DNA of 64,000 nt, taken from UBA8752 sp042095055. GTDB lineage: Bacteria > Bacteroidota > Bacteroidia > Flavobacteriales_D > Sanyastnellaceae. The notes beneath the pieces were generated by a model. It saw nothing but the letters and a program-made list of their open reading frames with translations, was not told the origin of the DNA and did no database searches. Shown here piece after piece: positions 43,265-51,475 of the stretch. The stretch spans positions 1 to 64,000 of the forward strand of contig JBELBZ010000005.1 in assembly GCA_042095055.1 (NCBI GenBank), written 5' to 3'. Positions within the stretch are counted from its first letter, which is position 1. Each line of letters starts with the position of its first letter. The translations under genes and the position numbers were made by a program.

Positions 43265-43957
43265 ATGAAACGCATCAGCATTGCCATAGACGGACTCAGC
43301 GCATCAGGCAAGAGCACCTTGGCCCAAGGTTTGGCAAAAGCGTTGAATTACACCTACATAGATACTGGTGCGATGTACCGTGCTGTGACCTTGTTCGCTC
43401 TAAGAGAGAAGCTGATTGATCACGACAGCAACTTGGATCAAGAGGGCATGATTCGGGCCTTACCGAGGGTGTATTTGACCTTTCGATTTAACCCCGGCAC
43501 CGGCAGAAGTGAAATCTGCCTCAATGGTCGCAACGTCGAAAAGGAGGTGCGCAGCCATGAAGTATCGCGCCAAGTCAGTGTCGTTGCCCGCCTCCCCGAG
43601 GTGCGGGAAAAACTCGTCGTCGCTCAGCGGCGCATTGGAGAATCAGGCGGGGTGGTCATGGACGGTCGCGACATTGGCACGGTGGTATTGCCCCATGCTG
43701 AATTGAAATTTTTCATGACGGCAAGCCTGCAAGCCCGGGGAGAGCGAAGGCATGCAGAACTCGCCAGAAGAGGCCGAGCAGTCGATCTCAAAGATGTCGT
43801 TGCCAACCTCGAAGACCGCGACCGCATCGACAGTACGCGCGACCACAGCCCGCTTACCCAAGCCGAAGATGCCATTGTCATCGACAACAGCGACCTGTCC
43901 ATTGAGCAGCAATTCGACCACATGATGGCCTGTGTGCAACAAGTGCTCAATGCGTAA
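43265..43957 (+). CDS. cmk: Cytidylate kinase
   Basis: Phosphorylates CMP/dCMP to the diphosphates. 230 residues: IAIDGLSASGKSTLAQGLAK (P-loop), YIDTGAMYRAVTLFAL, VMDGRDIGTVVLPHAELKFF and STRDHSPLTQAEDAIVIDNS. Follows porQ by 53 bp; its last codons overlap the next gene by eight bases. Confidence 0.97.
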   Translation: MKRISIAIDGLSASGKSTLAQGLAKALNYTYIDTGAMYRAVTLFALREKLIDHDSNLDQEGMIRALPRVYLTFRFNPGTGRSEICLNGRNVEKEVRSHEVSRQVSVVARLPEVREKLVVAQRRIGESGGVVMDGRDIGTVVLPHAELKFFMTASLQARGERRHAELARRGRAVDLKDVVANLEDRDRIDSTRDHSPLTQAEDAIVIDNSDLSIEQQFDHMMACVQQVLNA

Positions 43958-46913
43958 AGCTCGGCCCTGGGCTGCTCTGCTCCTTGCCCCCGTCTTGTTG
44001 AGCTGCCATCCTGGAGAGGCCCAATCAGAGGGGCCGGCAGCGATGAGGCCCGCATTTTTGGAGGGCGACACCGCCTCCGCATGGGCTGTCATGGACAGCA
44101 TGACTTTGCGTGAAAAAGTGGCCCAGCTGATGATGGTGCCCCTGTACTCCAAACCTGGAGAGCCGGACTCCAAAAATGATGTGCGCAGCGCCATCGAACA
44201 ATGGGGTCTTGGCGGCGTGATCGCCATGCAGGGAGATACCCAGACCACACGACACAACCTCGCCGAACTGGACAGTGTCTCCTCAGCGAGAACCGGCTTG
44301 GACCTTTTGACCGCCATGGATGCGGAATGGGGCTCCGGTATGCGACTCCCGGACGGTATCGCTTTTCCCAAGGCCATGGCTTTGGGCGCCACAGAGCACG
44401 AAGGCTTGGTTCAGAAAGCCGGACATGCTGCAGGCCACGAGCTCCGACGCTTGGGGATCGACATCGATTTCGCCCCTGTAGCGGACGTCAACAGCAACCC
44501 TGCCAACCCCGTGATTGGCAACCGTTCATTTGGTTCTAGGCCCGAATTGGTCGGCGCCTTGGCAGCCGCATGGGCCGATGGGTTGCGTCAAGCTGGCGTC
44601 ATGTCGGTGGGCAAGCACTTTCCCGGTCACGGTGATGCAGACCTCGACTCTCACTTGGCCTTGCCCGTGATCGCTTCCAATGTCGAAACGCTATCTGCCG
44701 TCGAATTGCCCCCCTTCCAAACGCTCATTGACCGGGGGGTTGACGGCATGATGACCGCCCACCTCGATGTCCCTGCATTGGACTCCACATCGGGGTTGCC
44801 CACCTCTCTTTCTCCCTTGGTGATCCAAGATCTGTTGCTCGACTCTATGGGTTTTGAAGGGCTTGTTTTTACGGACGCGCTCACCATGGCAGGCGCTGCA
44901 GACCCTGTCCCTCCTGGCACCCGCGAAGTGGCCGCGCTCAGAGCGGGCAATGACGTCCTGCTTTTCCCTTCTGAACCAAGCTTGGTGTTGGACAGCATTG
45001 AGGCCGCCCTCCTGCGCGGCACGCTCGACACGTCCCGAATCAACGAGGCCTGTCTCAAGGTATTGCTCGCCAAACAATGGACGCAGAACGCCGACCACCC
45101 CCACCCTGAAGCCGACCTTCGGAGTTTACAGGAGGAAATACGCGGACACATGCTGGTTCGCTTGGGCACAGGACGCCCCCTCGACCAGAGCATCCGAACC
45201 GCCCTCGTGGTGGTGGGCAACCGCGGTGAAGCTGCCGAAAACAGGCTTCGCCTCACTTTTCCAGACCTCAAGGTCATCCGAAAAGGCAAAGGCCCCATTG
45301 GACAAGTAGACCAAGCCCGAATCGAAGCAGCGGTAGCCGACTGCCCGCAAGTGGTGGTGGCATTCTTGGATGAGAGCAACCGACCAGCGCGCAATTTTGG
45401 ACTCCCCAAGGGGGCGAACTCCTTGCTCAACACCCTGTCGTTTGGAAGGCCAAGTTTGTACGTCTCGCTGTTTACCAGCCCCTATGCCTTGGCTTTCGTG
45501 GACCAAAATCCGGCATGGGAATGGCTGGTGGCCCACCATGAAGACGCACTGACCCAGCAGGCCGCCATGGCCGCATGGTGCGGTGAAGGAGACGCCTTGG
45601 GCAAGCTCCCTGTAGATGTAGGGAATTGGAGTGCCGGCCAAGGAAGCCCTTCTGCCGCCCGGCGTTTGCCTCGGGCGAATCCCTCCCCAGGCACGATGGC
45701 GATGGAATTGAGGTTGGACAGCTTGGCTGCCGCTGCCGTGGACCTCTCTTCGACCCCGGGCATGCGCATTCTCGTGGTGGTCGACGACAGCATCCGATAC
45801 GACGGTACCCACGGCCACTTGGGAGACGCTGCGGCCACGCCTGTTCAGAGGCACCATGTTTACGACCTCGCTTCGATCACCAAGGTGGCCACCTCTACCC
45901 TATTGACCATGATGTCTGTGGAGAAGGGGGTGTTCCAATTGGAGCAGCCGCTTTCGGCCCTTTTGCCCACAGACGACGACGCGCCTTTGAACCCTGAATT
46001 GGGCCAAAGAACCTTGAGGGACGTGCTGGCGCACCGCTCCGGCCTCCCCGCTTGGATTCCTTTTTATGTGGACTTGGTGGCCCATGAAGACTCCATGGGA
46101 GGTGTGCTGAGTTCGGAACCAGTCCCGGGCTGGATTCCATTGTGTGAGGGTCAATGCATGCACCCCATGTGGTGCGATTCCATTCGACGCACCGTACGGG
46201 CCATCGAGCCTCAGCCCGCCGGTCATTACCGCTACAGTGATGTGGGCTATTACCTGCTCCAGGACATTCTGGAATCACAATGGGACCTGTCTCTAGAGCA
46301 GTTGGCAGACAGCCTCATCCACCGCCCTTTGGGCCTGCAGCACATCGGATTCCACCCGCTCGAATGGTCCCCTATGGAGCACATCGCCCCAACAGAGTTG
46401 GACACCACATTCCGGTCAGCGTGGGTGCGCGGATCTGTGCACGACCCCGGCGCTGCCATGCTCGGCGGGGTGGCCGGTCATGCAGGTCTGTTTTCCGATG
46501 CGCATGACCTGGCGCTTGTGATGGAGGTCATGCGGCGCGGCGGGAGCCTCAATGGCATTCGGTTGGTGGAGCCCAGCACAGTGGCCAGCTTCACTTCAAG
46601 GGCCTTTCCCGACGAAGACAACCGCCGCGGCTTGGGCTGGGACAAGCCGGGCTTGGAAGAAGACACCGGTGCCAGTGGCAATGCCGGCTCGTGGTCGAGT
46701 TTTGGTCACAGCGGATTCACAGGCACATTGGCATGGACAGATCCCGAGGCGGGTTGGACTGCGGTCATATTGGGAAACCGCATCTGTCCGGATGCCTCAA
46801 ACCGCACCTTCATCGATGAAGACATCCGGACCAAAGCACTCAAAATCATCGAGGATGCGTTGCTGATTCCCAGCAGATTCCAAGAACCCGGACCGGTGGT
46901 GGGCCCGCGATAG
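43950..46913 (+). CDS. Lipoprotein fusion: GH3 beta-N-acetylhexosaminidase plus class C beta-lactamase-like domain
   Basis: 987 residues; signal with lipobox LLSC. Residues about 40-380 are a NagZ-type GH3 domain: LTAMDAEWGSGMRL, FAPVADVNSNP, GKHFPGHGDADLDSHLALP (His of the NagZ catalytic loop) and GLVFTDALTMAGA (nucleophile Asp). A linker of GH3 C-terminal type follows, then a serine beta-lactamase/D-aminopeptidase-like domain with DLASITKVATST (SxxK), HYRYSDVGYY (YSD in place of YxN) and SFGHSGFTGT (HSG in place of KTG). Likely cleaves cell-wall muropeptides in the periplasm. The start overlaps cmk by eight bases. Confidence 0.9.
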   Translation: MRKARPWAALLLAPVLLSCHPGEAQSEGPAAMRPAFLEGDTASAWAVMDSMTLREKVAQLMMVPLYSKPGEPDSKNDVRSAIEQWGLGGVIAMQGDTQTTRHNLAELDSVSSARTGLDLLTAMDAEWGSGMRLPDGIAFPKAMALGATEHEGLVQKAGHAAGHELRRLGIDIDFAPVADVNSNPANPVIGNRSFGSRPELVGALAAAWADGLRQAGVMSVGKHFPGHGDADLDSHLALPVIASNVETLSAVELPPFQTLIDRGVDGMMTAHLDVPALDSTSGLPTSLSPLVIQDLLLDSMGFEGLVFTDALTMAGAADPVPPGTREVAALRAGNDVLLFPSEPSLVLDSIEAALLRGTLDTSRINEACLKVLLAKQWTQNADHPHPEADLRSLQEEIRGHMLVRLGTGRPLDQSIRTALVVVGNRGEAAENRLRLTFPDLKVIRKGKGPIGQVDQARIEAAVADCPQVVVAFLDESNRPARNFGLPKGANSLLNTLSFGRPSLYVSLFTSPYALAFVDQNPAWEWLVAHHEDALTQQAAMAAWCGEGDALGKLPVDVGNWSAGQGSPSAARRLPRANPSPGTMAMELRLDSLAAAAVDLSSTPGMRILVVVDDSIRYDGTHGHLGDAAATPVQRHHVYDLASITKVATSTLLTMMSVEKGVFQLEQPLSALLPTDDDAPLNPELGQRTLRDVLAHRSGLPAWIPFYVDLVAHEDSMGGVLSSEPVPGWIPLCEGQCMHPMWCDSIRRTVRAIEPQPAGHYRYSDVGYYLLQDILESQWDLSLEQLADSLIHRPLGLQHIGFHPLEWSPMEHIAPTELDTTFRSAWVRGSVHDPGAAMLGGVAGHAGLFSDAHDLALVMEVMRRGGSLNGIRLVEPSTVASFTSRAFPDEDNRRGLGWDKPGLEEDTGASGNAGSWSSFGHSGFTGTLAWTDPEAGWTAVILGNRICPDASNRTFIDEDIRTKALKIIEDALLIPSRFQEPGPVVGPR

Positions 46914-46925
46914 TACATTGCACAT

Positions 46926-48056
46926 ATGAGGATTGGAATGGTATGTTACCCCACATTTGGGGGAAGCGGCGTGGTGGCAACGGAGCTGGGCAAGGCCCTC
47001 GCTGCAAATGGCCATGAGGTCCATTTCATTACCTACGATCAGCCTGTTCGCCTGGGCAGCTTTAGGCCCAATGTCTTCTATCACGAAGTCAGAATTTCCC
47101 AGTACCCGCTTTTTGATTACCCGCCCTACGAGTTGGTACTCGCCTCGAAAATGGTTGAAGTTGTGCGCCAGCAAAACCTGGATCTGCTGCACGTGCACTA
47201 CGCCATTCCCCATGCCTCAAGCGCATACATGGCCAAGCGGATTCTCGCCGAAGAAGGGCGCCACCTTCCTGTGGTGACCACCCTTCACGGCACGGACATC
47301 ACTTTGCTGGGCAAGGACCCCGGGTTTGAGCCGGTGATCTCATTTGCCATCAACCAAAGCGATGCCGTGACGGCCGTCAGTACCAGCCTGCGGAGTGACA
47401 CATACAAGCTGTTTGGCATCAACAAGGACATCGAAGTGGTGCCCAATTTCATTTGCCCCGCTCATTTCGAAGCGCTGGAAGGACACGACCGCAGTGAATT
47501 CGTGGCCGACGGAGAACACCTGTTGTGTCACATTTCAAATTTCCGTCCGGTCAAAAGGGTGTTGGATGTGATCCATACGTTTGCCTTGCTTGCCCAGCGC
47601 ACTCCCGCAAAACTCCTCATGGTGGGCGATGGACCAGACCGCTCCGAAGCCGAGCGTCTGGCGCGTGAGCTCGGTGTAGATGGGCAGGTCTTCTTTCTCG
47701 GTAAGCTCAAAAATCCGCTGGAGGCGCTGGCCATCTCAGACCTGTTTTTGCTGCCTTCCGAAAGCGAGAGCTTTGGACTTGCTGCATTGGAAGCCATGGC
47801 ATGCGGCATCCCCGTTGTGGCCACGGAGGCCGGTGGCCTTCCAGAGGTGATCCGCCATGGGGTCAGTGGGATGCTGGCACCCATTGGAGATGTAGAGAAA
47901 ATGGCAGACCACGCAGCGTTCCTGCTGGACCCCCAGCATCACGACAAATTCAAGCAGCAGGCCCTGAAGCGCGCCGCCGCATTTGACCTCGAAAAGGTCC
48001 TTCCAGAATATTTAAGGATTTACGACGGGGTGCTTGCTCCACAATCTGCCGGTTGA
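46926..48056 (+). CDS. bshA: N-acetyl-alpha-D-glucosaminyl L-malate synthase
   Basis: First step of bacillithiol synthesis: UDP-GlcNAc plus L-malate. 376-residue GT4 glycosyltransferase: MVCYPTFGGSGVVATELGKA, HVHYAIPHASSAYMAK, VTTLHGTDITLLG, VPNFICP, and SESFGLAALEAMACGIPVVA followed by TEAGGLPEVIRHG. The N-terminal GGSGVVATELG and the HGTDIT loop mark it as BshA. BshB and BshC are not in the window. Its TGA overlaps the next ATG by one base. Confidence 0.95.
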   Translation: MRIGMVCYPTFGGSGVVATELGKALAANGHEVHFITYDQPVRLGSFRPNVFYHEVRISQYPLFDYPPYELVLASKMVEVVRQQNLDLLHVHYAIPHASSAYMAKRILAEEGRHLPVVTTLHGTDITLLGKDPGFEPVISFAINQSDAVTAVSTSLRSDTYKLFGINKDIEVVPNFICPAHFEALEGHDRSEFVADGEHLLCHISNFRPVKRVLDVIHTFALLAQRTPAKLLMVGDGPDRSEAERLARELGVDGQVFFLGKLKNPLEALAISDLFLLPSESESFGLAALEAMACGIPVVATEAGGLPEVIRHGVSGMLAPIGDVEKMADHAAFLLDPQHHDKFKQQALKRAAAFDLEKVLPEYLRIYDGVLAPQSAG

Positions 48057-48664
48057 TGGGAACCCGAATGGAAAAAGCCCAAGGCAGCATTGGTGACCGG
48101 ATCACCTATGCATGGCAGGACCGCGGCACCGAAGCCGAAGAATTGCGCATCCGGATCACCCAAGGAACCTCTGCGTCCAATATGGCCATGCTCTCTGTCT
48201 GGATGGTGTTGTGGCTGGGCTTGGAAGCCACCGTGGTGTACTTCTGGCTTCAAGATTCTTCAGAAGGCAATGCCGCCTTGGGGTACGCCATCTATTCTGC
48301 CTTCTGGGCCTTTTTTGCGTTTCGCATCGGCAAGGTGCTCTTGTGGCGATTGCGCGGAAACGAGGTCGTCACTGTGGACCGAAAGGGCATATCTGTCGCC
48401 TTGGTCTTTGGCCAACGTGGCCTGCCTGATTTCTTTGCCCACGGCGCCTACAAGGGTCTGTCAAGGATTGAAGAAAACCCCACACAAATCTTGCGCACCT
48501 TCGAAAAAGCCTTTTGGTCAATGGGCGGAGAGACGCTTCAATTCAGCGGTGGAAAGCGCACCATGGTGTTCGGAAAGCAGTTAACGGACCGCGACGCAGA
48601 AGGCCTTTTGCGGCTGATCCGTCCCGCTGCCCAACGGCTGGCGAGGAAGGTCGATTCAGCCTGA
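48056..48664 (+). CDS. Hypothetical membrane protein with two helices
   Basis: 202 residues. Two hydrophobic segments (MAMLSVWMVLWLGLEATVVY and GYAIYSAFWAFFAFRIGKV) follow a 45-residue soluble head; the C-terminal 100 residues are soluble, with a PH-like feel (NEVVTVDRKGISVALVFG, GETLQFSGGKRTMVFGKQL). No family name recognised. Start coupled to bshA (TGATG); its end overlaps the convergent aroQ by nine bases. Confidence 0.75.
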   Translation: MGTRMEKAQGSIGDRITYAWQDRGTEAEELRIRITQGTSASNMAMLSVWMVLWLGLEATVVYFWLQDSSEGNAALGYAIYSAFWAFFAFRIGKVLLWRLRGNEVVTVDRKGISVALVFGQRGLPDFFAHGAYKGLSRIEENPTQILRTFEKAFWSMGGETLQFSGGKRTMVFGKQLTDRDAEGLLRLIRPAAQRLARKVDSA

Positions 48665-49087
48665 AACCAGTGCCCTGACGGCAGCGGCATAGCCTTCGAG
48701 CCCAAGGCCGCAAATCACGCCCTTGCTCACCGGGCTCAGCAGGCTCACGTGTCGAAACTCCTCCCTCGCATGCACATTGGTGATGTGCACCTCTATGACC
48801 GGAGTTTCAATGGAAGCCACCGCATCCCTCAAAGCCACTGATGTGTGGGTGTATCCACCAGCATTGAATACGATCCCTGTCCCGTCAAATCCCACGGCAT
48901 GCAGGTGGTCGATCAATTCTCCTTCAACGTTGGATTGAAAATAGGTCAGCTCAATTCTGGGAAATTGCTTGCTTAAAACCTCCAAGTACGCCTCGAAAGA
49001 GGTGTGACCGTATTTGTCGGGCTCCCTCTGACCCAGCAGGTTCAGATTCGGTCCATTGACGATGTGAACGGCTTGTTTCATGTGCAT
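48656..49087 (-). CDS. aroQ: Type II 3-dehydroquinate dehydratase
   Basis: Third shikimate-pathway step. 143 residues (141 if it starts at the second Met, 49081). HIVNGPNLNLLGQREPDKYG with the catalytic Tyr region, FQSNVEGELIDHLHAVG, FNAGGYTHTSVALRDA (usual FNPGAYTHTS, here with AGG), EVHITNVHAREEFRHVS with the catalytic His-Glu-Arg set, and GLEGYAAAVRAL. Its ATG directly follows the TGA of the permease gene on the same strand. Confidence 0.96.
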   Translation of the reverse strand: MHMKQAVHIVNGPNLNLLGQREPDKYGHTSFEAYLEVLSKQFPRIELTYFQSNVEGELIDHLHAVGFDGTGIVFNAGGYTHTSVALRDAVASIETPVIEVHITNVHAREEFRHVSLLSPVSKGVICGLGLEGYAAAVRALVSG

Positions 49088-51388
49088 TCAGGCCAAGGCC
49101 ACTTCTTCGTGGGCATCTACAAACAAGATGTTGCCAATGCCATGGTGTGCCTCGAACAATTTCACCCCTTCTCGGCGAATGTCCGCGTCATTGAACCCAA
49201 TAAAGGTGAGGTCAGCAAATATGCTGCGCTCGTCAATCAGAGCCTCCTTGAGGTCACCGGGCATCTGCTCGACCATTTCGATGTTTTGCTCACTGACAGG
49301 AATGCGACCCGCTTGAATCAATTCCCGCAGCGCACCCTCTCTTTTGGCCCGGTCACCATCCCGGTATATGGAGAACACCTGGATGTGCGAATCCCTCCAA
49401 TCGGGGTGGCCTTGGAGTACATATGCCATGAGGATCATCAAATTCGCATTGGCGGAATCCTCAGGCGTGATCCAAATGTGAATGGCGCGCCGCTCTCCAA
49501 AACCTCGAAAGCTTGAACGCAACAAACAGAGGTCCAGATTGGAACCGCGCAAAAGGTCATAATTCGTGACCAATTCCTGCGCACTTTGTGGCTGCTCGTC
49601 AATGTATTCGAGGAGGATGGCGTTGTTGCCTTGGCCACTGATTCCGGGAAGCTGCACGCTCTGAGCGATGGCCGAAGTGTAGGAAGGCGACACTATGGTC
49701 GATACACTCACACGGCTTTTGACGGCCTTGCCCAAGTCGGCCAGTCCTTGTTTCGCGCGGACGGAACTGCGGAATGTGCGGGCGTCGAGCCGGCCTTCAA
49801 TCAGGTGCACGTAGGTACCGAAACCTTGACGGTGGGCGAGCCACCGCACCATGTCAAATGCCCCCGGTCTTCGGAAGGTGTCCTTGCTCACTCCCAGTAT
49901 CATTGGGCGCCAATCCTTTCGGTCCAACTCAGCAGAGTCGCGGCGTTGCAAAATGAGCTGCAATTGGCGCGAAAGCTGAAACAGCATGCCCCTGAACAGG
50001 GCGACCATTCCGCGTTCTCCACGCCGGGCCAACCCTATGTAAATGCCCACCATGATGACCAGGCTTCCCAAGGCGTAGCTGAAGTTCATCAGGAACATCA
50101 GATAGAAACAGGTCACTGCACCGATCAAGCTGAGCAACCAATGGGAACGGAAAGTGGGCCGATAACTGGGGCTCGCTGCGAAGTGTTCGAACAGGCTAAC
50201 GAGGCAAATGGCACCGTACGTGACCATGAAGAACATTGAAATGATCTCGGCCACGGCGTTGATGTCTCCCAGTGAAACAAAAACAAAACCGATGATGCAG
50301 GTGACGATTGAAGCGATGACAGGCTCATTGTCAGACTTGCGGCCCCGCTTCAACCTCAGGCCAATGGCCTTGGGGAAAATGCGGTCTACTGCAAGGGCTT
50401 GCAAGGTTCGGGGGGCAATGATGACGCTGCCGAGGGCACTGGAAATGGCGGCTGCAGCCAACCCGATCGGAATCAAGGGCGGCCATATCGCAATGGACTC
50501 CATGTAAAGCTGGTCTGAAGCCAATTGCTCAGGGGTCGCACTCACCCAGAATTTCAAGGCCACAATGATGTACACCACAATGCCGGTAACGGTCGCCCAA
50601 AGCGTCCCCCGGGGAATCGCACGGGCAGGCTCCTTCAAATCCCCACTCAATCCCAAACCTGCCGCAATTCCAGTAAAAGCCGGGAAAATAAAGGTGAACA
50701 CCTCGATGAAGGAATAACGCTCAATCGTTCGTCCATCTTCTGTGATGAAGGAAGCGTCAATGGTCCTGAGGATGTCCAGTTCTGCCTGAGGTTGTCCGGA
50801 ACCAAAGAAAAAGCTCAGCAATGCGACCACCAATACCGCCACTACACCATACAAGGCCTTGACCCCAACCTGCGCACCCTTGGTCAACATGAGCAGGGTC
50901 AACAAAGTCATAAAGCCATAATTCACTTGCCACGGCGCAACCATGATGCCATGGCTCACTTCAAGCCACTCCAGCAGGTCACGTGTGGAGACCGTAAAAG
51001 CGATGATGTAAAAGGCCACGCTGATGGCTTGGCTGAGGAACAAGGCAATGCCGATGGCGCCGCCGATGGACAGGCCGAAAGAACGGCTGATCATGTAATA
51101 GGCGCCGCCTCCTTCCACTTTCTGGTTGGTCGCAATCTCCGCCACTGCGAGGGCGGTGGGGATGGTCACCAAATGCCCCAAGACGATGATCGCCATGGTC
51201 CAGAGCAAACCCACATGCGCCACTGCGAAACCAAAACGCAGAAACAAAATGGCACCGAGGATCGTCGAGATGGCCGTCATAAAAACGGCAAACGTCCCAA
51301 GCCCTTTGTCCTGCATGCCGTGAAAATAGTCCCCGGCGCCTTTGTGTACGTCTGAACAGGGTTCATCGGCGGTCAGATTTTTCACCAA
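49088..51388 (-). CDS. Cation-chloride cotransporter-like (SLC12/APC) permease
   Basis: 766 residues: about 12 membrane helices (residues 30-490) and a 250-residue soluble C-terminal domain, the layout of SLC12 cotransporters. Features: ISTILGAILFLRFGFAVAH, KVEGGGAYYMISRSFG, FPAFTGIAAGLGLSGDLKEP and RAIPRGTLWATVTG. C-terminal phrases GGSNLDLCLLR-like RGSNLDLCLLRSSFRGFG and RRAIHIWITPEDSANANLMI match the family's cytosolic part. Moves cations and chloride or amino acids; not resolvable here. The start is uncertain: TTG/GTG near 51388, or ATG at 51316, which has TATTTTCA four bases before it. Confidence 0.85.
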   Translation of the reverse strand: MVKNLTADEPCSDVHKGAGDYFHGMQDKGLGTFAVFMTAISTILGAILFLRFGFAVAHVGLLWTMAIIVLGHLVTIPTALAVAEIATNQKVEGGGAYYMISRSFGLSIGGAIGIALFLSQAISVAFYIIAFTVSTRDLLEWLEVSHGIMVAPWQVNYGFMTLLTLLMLTKGAQVGVKALYGVVAVLVVALLSFFFGSGQPQAELDILRTIDASFITEDGRTIERYSFIEVFTFIFPAFTGIAAGLGLSGDLKEPARAIPRGTLWATVTGIVVYIIVALKFWVSATPEQLASDQLYMESIAIWPPLIPIGLAAAAISSALGSVIIAPRTLQALAVDRIFPKAIGLRLKRGRKSDNEPVIASIVTCIIGFVFVSLGDINAVAEIISMFFMVTYGAICLVSLFEHFAASPSYRPTFRSHWLLSLIGAVTCFYLMFLMNFSYALGSLVIMVGIYIGLARRGERGMVALFRGMLFQLSRQLQLILQRRDSAELDRKDWRPMILGVSKDTFRRPGAFDMVRWLAHRQGFGTYVHLIEGRLDARTFRSSVRAKQGLADLGKAVKSRVSVSTIVSPSYTSAIAQSVQLPGISGQGNNAILLEYIDEQPQSAQELVTNYDLLRGSNLDLCLLRSSFRGFGERRAIHIWITPEDSANANLMILMAYVLQGHPDWRDSHIQVFSIYRDGDRAKREGALRELIQAGRIPVSEQNIEMVEQMPGDLKEALIDERSIFADLTFIGFNDADIRREGVKLFEAHHGIGNILFVDAHEEVALA

Positions 51389-51475
51389 TTCCCCACCATT
51401 CTTGCTCTATGAGGGATTGCACCATTCAATTACCGGTACAGTGCGGAGCAGGGAGAGCCCGTAAAACCGTGCCCC

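Noticed and set aside
44651..45433. 260-codon minus-strand frame, with another at 45126-45857
   Set aside because: Antisense to the GH3-beta-lactamase gene, where all catalytic motifs are in the plus frame.
50525..51355. 276-codon plus-strand frame
   Set aside because: Antisense to the membrane helices of the SLC12-like permease; composition (many Gln, His, Arg) is the mirror of hydrophobic codons.
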